Part shown: piece after piece, positions 1 to 8,104 of the stretch | Layout of the letters: each line of letters starts with the position of its first letter | How positions within the stretch are numbered: position 1 is the first letter of the stretch | Notes under the pieces: generated by a model | Told to the model about the DNA's origin: nothing | The model's input: the letters and a program-made list of their open reading frames with translations, nothing else | Databases searched by the model: none | Position numbers and translations under genes: made by a program | Origin: Actinobacteria bacterium UBA4719 | GTDB lineage: Bacteria > Actinomycetota > Actinomycetes > Actinomycetales > Dermatophilaceae | NCBI GenBank assembly: GCA_002404345.1 | Contig: DHJN01000068.1 | Span: 1,195-29,691, forward strand | Length of the DNA: 28,497 bases | Direction of reading: 5' to 3'

Positions 1-10
1 GAACGACGTT

Positions 11-44
11 CGGCATGAACGACACCTCGGCATGAACGACACCT
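11..44. repeat. 17-bp tandem duplication containing the rsmG start codon
   Basis: The unit CGGCATGAACGACACCT occurs at 11-27 and again at 28-44. Each copy supplies an ATG. The upstream ATG reads MNDTSA and then stops at a TGA that overlaps the second ATG, so only the second copy is in frame with rsmG. Confidence 0.9.
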
Positions 45-775
45 CGGCGCCAGAGCAGGGGGACGATGTTCTGCCCCTCCGCGGTGGCCAGCGAGTGGCC
101 CCGCCACCGCCAGCCGGTGCCGCTGAGGTCTTTGGTGACCGCCTGGTCTTGGCTGAGCGGTTCACGGCGATCCTCACCGACAGCGGCGTCTCCCACGGAC
201 TAATCGGACCGCGTGAGGTGCCACGGCTGTGGGAGCGTCACGTGCTCAACTGTGCGGTCATCCACCAAGCAATAGCTATGGACCAGATGGTGATTGATGT
301 CGGGTCGGGAGCCGGGCTGCCCGGCCTTGCGCTGGCCATCGTGCGGCCCGATCTGGAAGTTCACCTCGTCGAGCCGATGCTGAGGCGGACCAGCTGGCTG
401 TCCATGGCGGTTGCTGAGCTGGAGCTGACGAACGTCAGTGTGCACCGTGGGCGTGCCGAACAGTTCTGGGGCATCTTGAGCGCGCCCGTGGTGACCGCAC
501 GTGCCGTCGCCCGACTGAGTGACCTGGCCACGTGGTGCCTGCCGTTACTGCTGCCCGGCGGTTCACTGCTCGCGATCAAGGGATCGAGCGTCGCCGAGGA
601 ACTGGAGGCCGACCGCGCGGTTCTGCGTCGTTTGGGAGCTGTCGATGAGGTTATCGAGAGCTTTGGTAGTGGCGCTGTGGATCAAGAGACAACGGTGGTT
701 CGTGTGGTCCTGGGCGACCACCCGGTCCGGCGCGGTGTGAATAAAAACAAGTCGAAGGGGAAGCGCCGCGGTTGA
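32..775 (+). CDS. rsmG: 16S rRNA (guanine527-N7)-methyltransferase RsmG
   Basis: RsmG (GidB) uses S-adenosylmethionine to methylate N7 of G527 in 16S rRNA. The 247-residue protein has the Rossmann SAM-binding signature VIDVGSGAGLPGLALA at about residues 87-102, followed by the acidic strand end HLVEP, and the family's RAVARL segment near residue 155. A short lysine/arginine-rich tail (NKNKSKGKRR) ends the protein. The first 40 residues are extra compared with the usual 205-220 residue enzyme. The start codon lies in the second copy of a 17-bp tandem duplication; the first copy (ATG at 15) opens only a six-codon ORF that ends overlapping this ATG. The gene precedes parA/parB as in most actinobacteria. 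The family call is firm; loss of RsmG activity is linked to low-level streptomycin resistance in other bacteria. Confidence 0.95.
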   Translation: MNDTSAPEQGDDVLPLRGGQRVAPPPPAGAAEVFGDRLVLAERFTAILTDSGVSHGLIGPREVPRLWERHVLNCAVIHQAIAMDQMVIDVGSGAGLPGLALAIVRPDLEVHLVEPMLRRTSWLSMAVAELELTNVSVHRGRAEQFWGILSAPVVTARAVARLSDLATWCLPLLLPGGSLLAIKGSSVAEELEADRAVLRRLGAVDEVIESFGSGAVDQETTVVRVVLGDHPVRRGVNKNKSKGKRRG

Positions 776-961
776 CCGTCGGGGTCGGTGTGAGCCGCTA
801 CGGTAGGACGAACTTGGCGGTCAGCACCCTGATTGTGACGAGAGATTGAGGTGGCACGTGTCGACGTCTGGATTGGCCCGCACAGGGCTGGGCTGGCCAA
901 CGGATGGACCCGCGGACGATGACATCGAGTCGTCCGGGCTGGGGTGGCCACGTTCAGGGGT

Positions 962-1100
962 TGAGTCAGGTCGGGAGTCAGGCCCTGAGTCAGGCTCGGA
1001 GTCAGGTCATGAGTCAGGCCCTGAGTCAGGCTCGGAGTCAGGTCATGAGTCAGGCCCGGAGTCAGGCCCGGAGTCAGGTCATGAGTCAGGCCCTGAGTCG
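962..1100. repeat. 12-bp tandem repeat array upstream of (or at the N-terminus of) ParA
   Basis: About twelve consecutive 12-bp units with the core GAGTCAGG and a variable last four bases run from 962 to 1100. In the parA frame they read as a string of Glu-Ser-Gly-x tetrapeptides. Because the period is a multiple of three, the other + frames also stay open (one reads Ser-Gln-Ala/Val repeats), so openness alone does not prove the array is translated. The remaining rsmG-parA gap (776-961) shows no other gene. Confidence 0.9.
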
Positions 1101-1124
1101 GATGCCGATGAGGGGGTAACCTCT

Positions 1125-2120
1125 ATGAGTGAAAACGCGCCGTCCACCTACGCCGTTTCACGTGAAACAGTCAATTCTGGCGGCGTGGAGCATGTGTCCG
1201 AGCGTGATCAGCTGGCAGCGTCCCTGCCGGAGCCCAGCGCGGAGACCCCCTTGTTTCGAGCGGTCGCCGTGGATGCCCGCCGTCGTCGCTCGTTGACCGG
1301 CAAGATCTTCCCCAGACCTGACCACACGCGCATCTTGACTGTGGCCAACCAGAAGGGCGGAGTAGGCAAGACGACGACGACGGTGAACCTTGCTGCAGCC
1401 CTGGCTCAAGCCGGACTACGGGTGCTCGTCGTCGACATCGACCCCCAGGGGAACGCCAGCACCGCCCTGGGAATCGACCACCATGCTGACGTCCCCAGCA
1501 TTTATGACGTGTTGGTGGACGGAAAGGCCGTCGTCGACGTGGTGCAGGAGTGCGTGGACGTGCCAAACCTGTGGTGTGTCCCCGCCACGATCGACCTGGC
1601 CGGCGCCGAGATCGAGCTGGTTTCCCTGGTTGCCCGTGAGACCCGGATGCAAAGGGCCTTGCGGGCGTATGTCGATGGCGCGGCAGATCGCGGCGAGGAG
1701 CGCTTCGACTACGTGTTGATCGACTGCCCACCAAGTCTGGGACTGCTCACCGTCAACGCGTTCGTTGCTGCCGATGAGGTGTTCATTCCCATCCAGTGCG
1801 AGTACTACGCCCTCGAGGGACTCTCCCAGCTACTCAAGAACATCGAGCTGATCAAGAGCCATCTCAACCCAGACCTGCACGTGTCCACCATCTTGTTGAC
1901 CATGTATGACGGCCGCACCCGTCTGTCGGCTCAGGTCGCCGAAGAGGTGCGTTCACACTTTCCGGCGCAGGTACTGCGCACGTCGGTTCCTCGTTCGGTG
2001 CGGATCTCGGAGGCGCCCAGCTTCGGACAGACGGTGATGACGTACGACCCCTCCAGCAGTGGCGCACTGTCCTACCTTGAGGCGGCCGGTGAGCTCGCGG
2101 ACCGCGGCGCTGCAGGCTAG
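1125..2120 (+). CDS. parA: Chromosome-partitioning ATPase ParA (Soj family)
   Basis: ParA is a deviant Walker ATPase that moves ParB-parS complexes and segregates the replicated origin. The 331-residue reading has a 65-residue variable N-terminus, the deviant Walker A KGGVGKTT at about 77-84, the DIDPQGN switch near residue 110, and LIDCPPSLG followed by the CEYYALEGL segment near 203-230. I chose ATG 1125 because AGGGGG sits seven bases upstream and the conserved domain lies downstream. The frame stays open upstream to a GTG at 858 behind GAGGTGG; that start would add 89 residues dominated by Glu-Ser-Gly-x repeats. A parS site is embedded at codons 11-16. The gene is followed after 128 bp by parB. 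Family call is firm; the start is uncertain. Confidence 0.95.
   Translation: MSENAPSTYAVSRETVNSGGVEHVSERDQLAASLPEPSAETPLFRAVAVDARRRRSLTGKIFPRPDHTRILTVANQKGGVGKTTTTVNLAAALAQAGLRVLVVDIDPQGNASTALGIDHHADVPSIYDVLVDGKAVVDVVQECVDVPNLWCVPATIDLAGAEIELVSLVARETRMQRALRAYVDGAADRGEERFDYVLIDCPPSLGLLTVNAFVAADEVFIPIQCEYYALEGLSQLLKNIELIKSHLNPDLHVSTILLTMYDGRTRLSAQVAEEVRSHFPAQVLRTSVPRSVRISEAPSFGQTVMTYDPSSSGALSYLEAAGELADRGAAG
1154..1169. promoter_or_regulatory. parS centromere site inside parA
   Basis: The 14-bp palindrome GTTTCACGTGAAAC lies at 1155-1168 and is followed by A, matching 15 of 16 positions of the universal parS consensus TGTTTCACGTGAAACA. It encodes the V-S-R-E-T stretch near the start of ParA. 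ParB is expected to bind here and spread as a CTP-dependent clamp. Confidence 0.93.
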
Positions 2121-2248
2121 CTCAGGCGCGGGTCGGCTAGCACCTGGAAGCAAGTGTTCCGAAGATTGTCACCACAGAGGTGGAACGTCTATCCAGCCCG
2201 GGCGAGTACCTCGCATCGGTCGTATGTGCTTCAGAGAGGTCTATGGGT

Positions 2249-3322
2249 ATGAGTCAGAAGCGTCGTGCATTGGGTCGTGGACTCGGAGCACTGATTCCGA
2301 CGTCGGTCGAGAGCAATGGCAGCAGCCGACCGATGGATGTGTTCTTCAAGGGCAACACGGCCGCCCGCATTGATGTCGCACCTCCTGTTTCACGTGAAAC
2401 AGGGGTCGGCGACTCGGACCAGGCGCCGGGGCCGAACACCACCCATGGCTTGGCATCGCTGGACCTGGCTCCGGTCCCCGGAGCTCGTTATGCAGAGCTT
2501 TCAGTGCGCACCATTCGGCCGAACCCGAAACAGCCACGCCAGGCTTTCGGCGATGACGACATGGCCGAGCTGGTCCACTCCATTCGCGAGATCGGGGTGT
2601 TGCAGCCGGTGGTGGTCCGGCCTATTTCGGTCGAGGAGCTGGACAAGACGGCAGGCCAGTGTCCTGACGGGGTCGAGCAACCACAGTTTGAGCTGATCAT
2701 GGGTGAGCGTCGTTGGCGAGCCACCCAGGCGGCCGGGTTGGCCGTCATTCCGGCCATCATCAAGGACACGCACGACGACGACCTGCTTCGTGACGCACTC
2801 CTGGAGAACCTTCACCGCAGCGAGCTCAACGCACTGGAAGAGGCGGCGGCCTACCAGCAGCTGCTGGACGACTTCGGTTGCACCCACGACGAGCTGGCGG
2901 CGCGGATAGGCCGCTCGCGCCCGCAGATCTCCAACACCTTGCGCCTGCTCAAGCTCCCTCCACTGGTGCAACGTCGCGTTGCCGCAGGTGTTTTGAGCGC
3001 GGGTCACGCTCGAGCTCTGCTGGGACTTGCGGACCGTTCCTCCATGGAGCGCCTGGCACAACGGATCGTGGCTGAGGGTCTGTCAGTACGTAGCGTCGAG
3101 GAGATCGTCACGCTTGGTGGGGACGACACTCCTAAGGCTCGCAAGCCGCGCGCCGGCGCCCACCATCCGCAGCTGGACGACCTGGCCGCCCGGCTTGCTG
3201 ACCGCTTCGATACCCGTGTTCGTATCGACCTCGGTCAGCGAAAGGGCAAGCTGGTGTTTGAGTTCGCCTCGGTCGAAGACCTGGATCGCATCGTTGACAT
3301 GCTCGGCGGAACCACGACCTAG
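2249..3322 (+). CDS. parB: Chromosome-partitioning protein ParB (Spo0J family)
   Basis: ParB is a CTP-dependent DNA clamp that loads at parS and recruits SMC and ParA. The 357-residue protein opens with the ParA-stimulating [12 protein letters not shown] peptide (residues 7-17). It then has the ParB/sulfiredoxin domain (about 83-200) with the CTP-binding GERRWRA motif at 152-158 and the [14 protein letters not shown] segment, then a helix-turn-helix ([20 protein letters not shown]). A basic C-terminal dimerisation domain ends the protein. I chose ATG 2249 because AGAGGT lies eight bases upstream; an ATG at 2243 is too close to that site and a GTG at 2180 would add unconserved residues. The 50-residue linker between the N-terminal peptide and the domain contains a perfect parS. 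It follows parA directly. Confidence 0.96.
   Translation: MSQKRRALGRGLGALIPTSVESNGSSRPMDVFFKGNTAARIDVAPPVSRETGVGDSDQAPGPNTTHGLASLDLAPVPGARYAELSVRTIRPNPKQPRQAFGDDDMAELVHSIREIGVLQPVVVRPISVEELDKTAGQCPDGVEQPQFELIMGERRWRATQAAGLAVIPAIIKDTHDDDLLRDALLENLHRSELNALEEAAAYQQLLDDFGCTHDELAARIGRSRPQISNTLRLLKLPPLVQRRVAAGVLSAGHARALLGLADRSSMERLAQRIVAEGLSVRSVEEIVTLGGDDTPKARKPRAGAHHPQLDDLAARLADRFDTRVRIDLGQRKGKLVFEFASVEDLDRIVDMLGGTTT
2384..2403. promoter_or_regulatory. Perfect parS site inside parB
   Basis: A 20-bp perfect palindrome, CCTGTTTCACGTGAAACAGG, contains the complete 16-bp parS consensus at 2386-2401. It again encodes V-S-R-E-T, in the variable linker of ParB where protein sequence is free to accommodate it. 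Confidence 0.97.
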
Positions 3323-3340
3323 TTCCTAGTCAGACCCAAC

Positions 3341-3445
3341 TTTGGCAGTGAATCGTGCACGGTCCCCAGGTTGGCAGTGAATCGTGTGCACGGTCCCCAG
3401 GTTTGGCAGTGAATCGTGTGCACGGTCCCCAGGTTTGGCAGTGAA
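3341..3445. repeat. 30-32 bp tandem repeat, 3.4 copies, between parB and ddl
   Basis: The unit TTTGGCAGTGAATCGTGTGC followed by ACGGTCCCCAGG is present at 3341-3370, 3371-3401 and 3402-3433, with a partial fourth copy at 3434-3445. Copies differ only by one or two missing bases. Each contains a small GTGCAC palindrome. It fills the convergent gap between parB and the - strand ligase gene; no ORF or clear T-tailed terminator is seen. Confidence 0.92.
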
Positions 3446-3458
3446 GATGCCCCCAGCG

Positions 3459-4403
3459 TCAGGTCGTTGACAGTGCGCGTTCGACGATCCCGGCATAGAC
3501 CCTGGTGGCATCCAGGCCTGCTGCCTCCACCGCCATCGGGAGCAAGGACGTCTCCGTCATACCGGGGGAGACGTTGGCCTCCAGGAACCAGGGGCGCTCG
3601 TCGGCGTCGATGATCAGGTCAACCCGGCTCAGGTGCTGGTGGCCGAGCGTGCGATAGGCGGCGAGGCTGACGTCCGCCGCTGAGTCGGCCCCAGAACTAC
3701 TCAGGCGGGCCGGGGTGAAGAACTCGGTCGCTCCGGCGGTGTAGCGGGCCTCGTAGCTGTAGACGCCTCCGTCCGGCACGATCTCGACGGCGGGAAGCGC
3801 CTGGGCCTGGCCGTGTTCGTCCTCGACGATCGAGAGCGCGACCTCGACACCCTCGATGAATCGCTCGATCAGGACGATCTCACCATATGCATAAGCGGTG
3901 ACCATTGCCGAGGGGAGTTCTGCGGCGGACCTTACGATGGTCAGGCCCAGCGCGGAGCCGCCTCGCGATGGCTTCACTGCCAGTGGCAGGCCGAGCGAGT
4001 CGACCACCGTCTCCAGGAGAGCGGGCGCCCCCAGCTCCCGGAAAGTGGCATGGGAGAGCGCCAGACCGGCCGGGGTCGAGATGCCGGCGGCACCCACCAA
4101 CGCCTTGGCGACCGGCTTGTCCCAGGTCAGGCGGCACGAAGCCGGGCGCGAGCCTACGTACGCAATATCCAATGACCCCAACACATCTCGTAGTGCCCCA
4201 TCCTCACCAGTGGCACCATGCAGCACCGGCCAGATGACCTCGGGACGCGAGCTCTTGATCGCCTCGAGCAGCGTTGGGTCCACGTCACGGAGGTGGGTCT
4301 CTGAGCCGGAGCGGGTCAGCGCGTCGGCCACGCGCCGGCCCGAGCGCAATGAGACGTCACGTTCGTGACTGAGGCCTCCAGCCAGAACCAGGACGTGCCT
4401 CAT
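3459..4403 (-). CDS. D-alanine--D-alanine ligase family protein (ATP-grasp)
   Basis: The 314-residue product has the Ddl arrangement. The N-terminal VLAGGLSHERDVSL carries the acidic residue that binds the first D-alanine. LHGATGEDGALRDVL and AYVGS follow, then the ATP-grasp loop KPSRGGSALG. Near the end are YEARY and LEANVSPGMTETSLLP with metal-binding Glu/Asn. The predicted reaction joins two D-alanines with ATP for peptidoglycan precursors. I chose ATG 4403 because GTGAGGA lies eight bases upstream; the open frame continues to 4739 over the aminotransferase gene but is not conserved. Actinobacteria usually also carry a ddl elsewhere on the chromosome, so this may be a second or specialised ligase; I leave out the symbol. 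It lies 112 bp downstream of the aminotransferase gene and may be cotranscribed. Confidence 0.88.
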   Translation of the reverse strand: MRHVLVLAGGLSHERDVSLRSGRRVADALTRSGSETHLRDVDPTLLEAIKSSRPEVIWPVLHGATGEDGALRDVLGSLDIAYVGSRPASCRLTWDKPVAKALVGAAGISTPAGLALSHATFRELGAPALLETVVDSLGLPLAVKPSRGGSALGLTIVRSAAELPSAMVTAYAYGEIVLIERFIEGVEVALSIVEDEHGQAQALPAVEIVPDGGVYSYEARYTAGATEFFTPARLSSSGADSAADVSLAAYRTLGHQHLSRVDLIIDADERPWFLEANVSPGMTETSLLPMAVEAAGLDATRVYAGIVERALSTT

Positions 4404-4469
4404 GTTGAAATCCTCACCACGAAGGGGGCGCAGGCATAGACCAACGCTTTGACAATGGGGGCCACCGAG

Positions 4470-4510
4470 CGCGTAGGGGATCTCACCCAACGCATAGGGA
4501 ATCTCACGCA
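4470..4510. repeat. 21-bp tandem duplication between aminotransferase and ligase genes
   Basis: Two near-identical copies, at 4470-4490 and 4491-4510, share the core GCGTAGGGGATCTCAC / GCATAGGGAATCTCAC. They sit in the short gap upstream of the ligase start. Confidence 0.8.
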
Positions 4511-4515
4511 GGGCA

Positions 4516-5835
4516 TCACGAGAGGTCGGGAGCAGGGAATTGCACGCCCCTGGATGGACCGGGACGACCGGCGCTGGCGTCATACGGCCCGAAGGTCTCC
4601 AGCAGCTCCAGCTCGGCCTGCACCACGCCGGCAAACCGCCGCACACCCTCGCGGATGCGGTCCGGATCGGGGTAGCAGTAGGACAGTCTGACGTTGCGAT
4701 GGCCGGTGCCATCGGCGAAGAAGGCGGTCCCCGGCACATAGGCCACCCGCTCGGTGACCGCCCGCGGCAGCATCGCCTTGGCGTTCAGACCCTCGGGCAG
4801 GGTGAGCCAGACATAGAAGCCGCCGTCGGGGTGGGTCCAGGACGCCTGGGGCAACATTGCGCCCAGGGACTCGATCATGGCGTCGCGACGCTCTCTGTAG
4901 AGCTCACGGTAGACCTTGATCTGGGCTTTCCAGTCACACGTGGCCAGATAGGCCGACACGGTCATCTGGGAATAGGCGGACGGGCACAGGATCGCCGACT
5001 CGCTGGCGAGCACCAGCTTCTCGCGCACAGCGTGTGGTGCCAACGCCCAGCCCACCCGAAGCCCGGGCGCGAAGGTCTTGGAGAAGGACCCGAGATAGAC
5101 GACGCCTTCCTCGGACAATGTGCGCATCGCGGCATACGGCTCGCGGTCGAAGCCGAGCAGGCCGTAGGGGTTGTCCTCGAGTACCAGGATGCCGTGACGC
5201 TGACAGATCTCGACGATCTGGGGCCGACGCTGCACGGACAACGTGGTGCCGGCGGGGTTGTGGAAGTTCGGGACGCTGTAGAGGAACTTTATCCGCTTGC
5301 CGGCGGCCTTGAGCCCGAGGATCCGCTCCTCCAACGCGTGCGGAACGAGGCCGTCGTCATCGGAGGCGACGTGGGCGACCTCCGCCTGGTAGGCCGCGAA
5401 GACTCCCAGGGCGCCGACATAGCTCGGCGCCTCGGCGAGCACTACATCACCGGGGTCGATGAAGATGCGGGTGACCAGGTCCAGGGCCTGCTGGGACCCG
5501 GTCGTCACCACGATGTCGTCGGCGTGGGCGGAGATCCCCTCGAGCGCCATCACTTCCAGGATCTGCTCGCGCAGCGTCGGGTCGCCCTGCCCGGAGCCGT
5601 ACTGCAACGCCGTCAGCCCCTGCGTCGCCAACATCTGTGCCACTGTGGCGGCGACCGTGTCCATCGGCAGCGCCGAGAGGTACGGCATACCGCCGGCGAG
5701 GGAGACGACCTCGGGGCGCGAGGCGACGGCGAACAACGCGCGGATCTCCGAGGCGGTCATGCCAGCCGTGCGTTGGGCATAGGACTGTGTCCACGGGTCG
5801 AGTCGCGACCCGTGCTGACCTTGTGGGGGGGTCAT
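4516..5835 (-). CDS. PLP-dependent aminotransferase, class I/II (2-aminoadipate/MocR-like fold)
   Basis: The 439-residue protein is a fold-type I aminotransferase of the subgroup containing LysN/2-aminoadipate and kynurenine transaminases. It resembles the C-terminal half of MocR regulators but has no GntR DNA-binding head. Visible motifs are SLAGGMPY near the N-terminus, YGSGQGDPTLREQ, the substrate/PLP segment VPNFHNPAGTTLS, EDNPYGLLGFD, the Schiff-base lysine in GSFSKTFAPGLRVGW, and the late LSYCYPDPDRIREG arginine region. I chose ATG 5835 because GAGAGAAGG lies about eight bases upstream. The amino donor cannot be deduced. It precedes the ligase gene on the same strand, which fits, but does not prove, a link to amino-acid or wall-precursor metabolism. 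Confidence 0.88.
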   Translation of the reverse strand: MTPPQGQHGSRLDPWTQSYAQRTAGMTASEIRALFAVASRPEVVSLAGGMPYLSALPMDTVAATVAQMLATQGLTALQYGSGQGDPTLREQILEVMALEGISAHADDIVVTTGSQQALDLVTRIFIDPGDVVLAEAPSYVGALGVFAAYQAEVAHVASDDDGLVPHALEERILGLKAAGKRIKFLYSVPNFHNPAGTTLSVQRRPQIVEICQRHGILVLEDNPYGLLGFDREPYAAMRTLSEEGVVYLGSFSKTFAPGLRVGWALAPHAVREKLVLASESAILCPSAYSQMTVSAYLATCDWKAQIKVYRELYRERRDAMIESLGAMLPQASWTHPDGGFYVWLTLPEGLNAKAMLPRAVTERVAYVPGTAFFADGTGHRNVRLSYCYPDPDRIREGVRRFAGVVQAELELLETFGPYDASAGRPGPSRGVQFPAPDLS

Positions 5836-5962
5836 GAACAGCCTTCTCTCCCTGCCGCAGGGGATAAGTGGAACCATTGGGTATGCCGTGCCGTACAGCG
5901 CGTGGTAGGAGTCTCCCATGCCAGGTTGCCTCTATTGGCGAACTGCCTCGTGATCGCGACGG

Positions 5963-5976
5963 GTTTCACATGAGAC
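5963..5976. promoter_or_regulatory. Degenerate parS-like sequence
   Basis: GTTTCACATGAGAC matches the parS core at 12 of 14 positions. It lies in the 180-bp divergent gap between the aminotransferase and GNAT genes, about 3.6 kb from the perfect site in parB. Two mismatches may abolish ParB nucleation, so the call is tentative. Confidence 0.35.
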
Positions 5977-6016
5977 GTCGCGTGGCTGGCCTGCGTCGTC
6001 GCGGGGGTGTCCGGTC

Positions 6017-6658
6017 ATGAGAGGAGTTGGTCGTGAGGTGTTTTCGCTGACCCTTGATCGCCTCCAGGACCTGCCGGAACCCTGCGTCACATGCATCTTC
6101 TGGGAGCTTGACCCAGCGTTGGCTGCCGGATCGATTGCCGGCGGTGACCCTGGCCTGGACAAGGAGTCGTGGCTGTCCTCGGCGTTGCTGGAATGGGGCA
6201 GCGTGGGCCAGATCGCATATGTCGACGGGACTCCCGCCGGCTACATCACCTACGCCCCGCCGCATCTGGTGCCACGGGCGGTGGCATTCCCGACGGCCCC
6301 CGTCTCTGCCGACGCCCTGATGCTGATGACGGCTCGAGTGATCCCTGACTTTTCCGGTCAGGGGCTCGGGCGGGTGCTCGTCCAGGGCGCGGCCAAGGAC
6401 GTGATGCGTCGCGGGGTCCGGGCCGTCGAGGCGTTCGGGTATCGCGGGGATCTCGACTCACCGAAGGCGGCGTGCCTGATCCCCGCCGATTTTCTGACGG
6501 CCGTGGGTTTCAAGACCGTGCGCGAGCATCGCACTTACCCCCGGCTCAGGCTGGACCTACGGACGGCCCTGACCTGGCGCGAGGATATGGAGGCCGCCGT
6601 GGAGCGACTGCTTGCCTCGGTCAGATCGCCGAGCCTGAGCCACGGCCGACGCGCCTGA
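6017..6658 (+). CDS. GNAT-family N-acetyltransferase
   Basis: The 213-residue product carries the acetyl-CoA pyrophosphate loop DFSGQGLGRVLVQGA (a Q-x-x-G-x-G form of motif A) near residues 112-126, preceded by a central beta strand region (LMLMTARVIP). A late FLTAVGFKTVREH segment is typical of GNAT motif B. Its position between parB and cwlM corresponds to Rv3916c in mycobacteria, which supports it being the conserved neighbourhood member. Its substrate is unknown. The ATG at 6017 follows a G-rich stretch about nine bases upstream; an in-frame GTG at 6038 is a possible alternative. It is convergent with cwlM. Confidence 0.82.
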   Translation: MRGVGREVFSLTLDRLQDLPEPCVTCIFWELDPALAAGSIAGGDPGLDKESWLSSALLEWGSVGQIAYVDGTPAGYITYAPPHLVPRAVAFPTAPVSADALMLMTARVIPDFSGQGLGRVLVQGAAKDVMRRGVRAVEAFGYRGDLDSPKAACLIPADFLTAVGFKTVREHRTYPRLRLDLRTALTWREDMEAAVERLLASVRSPSLSHGRRA

Positions 6659-6688
6659 GAAGAAGAATTCACCCGAGCTTGTTGCCCT

Positions 6689-6733
6689 GAAACCACCGAA
6701 TTGGCCGCTTGCAGCGCCCGAAACGGTGGTTTC
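6689..6733. terminator. Inverted repeat between convergent GNAT and cwlM genes
   Basis: GAAACCACCG (6689-6698) is the exact complement of CGGTGGTTTC (6724-6733), separated by 25 bases that contain a smaller GCT/AGC pairing. Placed about 30 bp after the GNAT stop and 80 bp after the cwlM stop on the other strand, it could end transcription from both sides. There is no long T-run. Confidence 0.5.
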
Positions 6734-6740
6734 GCCGCAA

Positions 6741-6777
6741 CAACACGGGGTGACCGGAACAACACGGGGTGACCGGA
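6741..6777. repeat. 19-bp tandem duplication near the cwlM 3' end
   Basis: CAACACGGGGTGACCGGA occurs at 6741-6758 and again at 6760-6777, a period of 19 bp. It lies in the convergent gap. Confidence 0.9.
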
Positions 6778-6812
6778 GCGCGCCAGAGGCGGCGCTCAAC
6801 TCGCCCAGCCTT

Positions 6813-7982
6813 CTAGTCCTGGGAGGCTCGTTGTTTGGTGTTGTAGGCGCGCAGGTCACCCAGGCGCAGGACGCCGGTGGCGTTGGTGTCGTCCTCACCG
6901 AGGTACATCCGCTGAAGGGCGATGACAATCGCCTCAGCCAGGGTGTCCAGGAAGGAGGGGTCGGCCAGTCGCGCCGCGTCTTCCGGGTGGCTGAGGTAGC
7001 CCGCCTCGATCCGCACTGTGGGCATCTGGGTGCGCTGCAACAGGACCCATGCGCGGGCGTGCGAACGGCAGTCGGGCAGGCTGGTCCGGGCCACGATCTC
7101 GCGCTGGATCAGGTTGGCGAGCTGCTCTCCCACGGCTGACCATGCCCCGAAGCGTTCCAGCCCCCAGAAGAACGTGGCAACCCCACTGGCCCGGAGCTGA
7201 TCGGTGGAGTCGCAGTGCAGCGACAACATGATGTCCGCACCGGCCTGGTTGGCCATCATCGCCCGGGAGAGATCATCGGGGCCGGTCGTTGCCGATCGGG
7301 TGAACAGAACCGTCACACCGATGGCGCTGAGACGACCCTCGATCCGGCGGGCCAGGTCAAGCATGACCTCGGACTCGATCAGGCCGTGGGCGGCAATCCC
7401 GCTGTCAACGCCCCCGTGGCCCGGGTCCAACACCACTATCCGTCCGGTCAGACGCGGGCCCGAGCGTCGCACGAGCTCTCGTTCGCGCAGGGTGTGCGGG
7501 GATCCTCCCGACACCGATCGGGTCAGGTCGGCGAAGGCACGCAATGTCTCCGGACCGACGCTGCCATCGACGGCCAGTCCGACGCCGGCCTGGAACCTTC
7601 GAACCGACTGCTCCGTATTGGTCCCGAAAATGCCATCGACCCGGTCGGGGGTGAACCCGAGGGACAGCAGGCGCTCCTGCAGCTCGGCCACGTCATCGCC
7701 CTGCAGCATGTGGCCAGGGATGTGGGAGAGCAGTCGGTCGCCCAGCTTCCAGCGGGCCCCGTCAAGGGCGGTATGGGTATGCGGTCCGACCACACCGTCG
7801 ACGATCAGTCCTCGACGCTGCTGAAAGGCTCGTACTGCGCGAGCCAGCTCCTCGTCGTAGACATCGGAGGCCTCGATGGTCGAGGGGGCAAGGTCGCCAG
7901 TGGCCTGAAGCAGCGTGCGAATGGAACGCACGGCGACTCCCGTGTCGCCGAAGCGATAGAGCGCCTTGGGTTGGTTCGACAT
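6813..7982 (-). CDS. cwlM: CwlM-like cytoplasmic amidase-fold peptidoglycan regulator
   Basis: The 389-residue protein has two peptidoglycan_binding_1 domains (about residues 8-75 and 92-152) and a C-terminal amidase_3 domain (about 180-362). There is no signal peptide. In mycobacteria CwlM is cytoplasmic and, when phosphorylated, stimulates MurA rather than cutting wall. Here the positions expected for zinc and catalysis are all occupied: His189 in VLDPGHGG, Glu203 in LIESEVMLDLA, His256 in SLHCDS and Glu326 in RIEAGYLSHPE. A Thr-containing tail (residues 366-382) follows the domain. I chose ATG 7982 because GGAAGGGG lies seven bases upstream. Position next to trxA/trxB matches Rv3915. Whether it acts as regulator, hydrolase or both is not decided by sequence. 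Confidence 0.9.
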   Translation of the reverse strand: MSNQPKALYRFGDTGVAVRSIRTLLQATGDLAPSTIEASDVYDEELARAVRAFQQRRGLIVDGVVGPHTHTALDGARWKLGDRLLSHIPGHMLQGDDVAELQERLLSLGFTPDRVDGIFGTNTEQSVRRFQAGVGLAVDGSVGPETLRAFADLTRSVSGGSPHTLRERELVRRSGPRLTGRIVVLDPGHGGVDSGIAAHGLIESEVMLDLARRIEGRLSAIGVTVLFTRSATTGPDDLSRAMMANQAGADIMLSLHCDSTDQLRASGVATFFWGLERFGAWSAVGEQLANLIQREIVARTSLPDCRSHARAWVLLQRTQMPTVRIEAGYLSHPEDAARLADPSFLDTLAEAIVIALQRMYLGEDDTNATGVLRLGDLRAYNTKQRASQD

Positions 7983-8052
7983 ACCTGGCCCCTTCCGGTG
8001 GTGTGTCGTCATGGACGGCAGCAAGAATGGAGCCTAACGGCAAAGAGAAGGC

Positions 8053-8082
8053 GGCGCGCAGCCCCAATTGGGGTTGCGCGCC
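8053..8082 (-). terminator. Rho-independent-type terminator after trxA
   Basis: A 13-bp stem (8053-8065 with 8070-8082, one G:T wobble) closes an AATT loop. On the - strand it starts 22 bases after the trxA stop and is followed by the pyrimidine-rich CTTCTCTTTG. It would separate trxBA transcription from cwlM. Confidence 0.8.
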
Positions 8083-8104
8083 ACCTTGTCGCGCGGAGGC
8101 GCTC

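Noticed and set aside
962..1100. CRISPR-like array
   Set aside because: Units are 12 bp with no spacers, so it is a simple tandem repeat; no cas genes are present.
4404..4739. Upstream extension of the ligase frame by 112 codons
   Set aside because: It overlaps the 3' end of the aminotransferase gene, has unnatural composition, and ATG 4403 has a clear ribosome binding site at the start of the conserved domain.
4540..5973. 477-codon + strand frame opposite the aminotransferase gene
   Set aside because: Antisense shadow of a strongly conserved PLP enzyme; no motif and no ribosome binding site.
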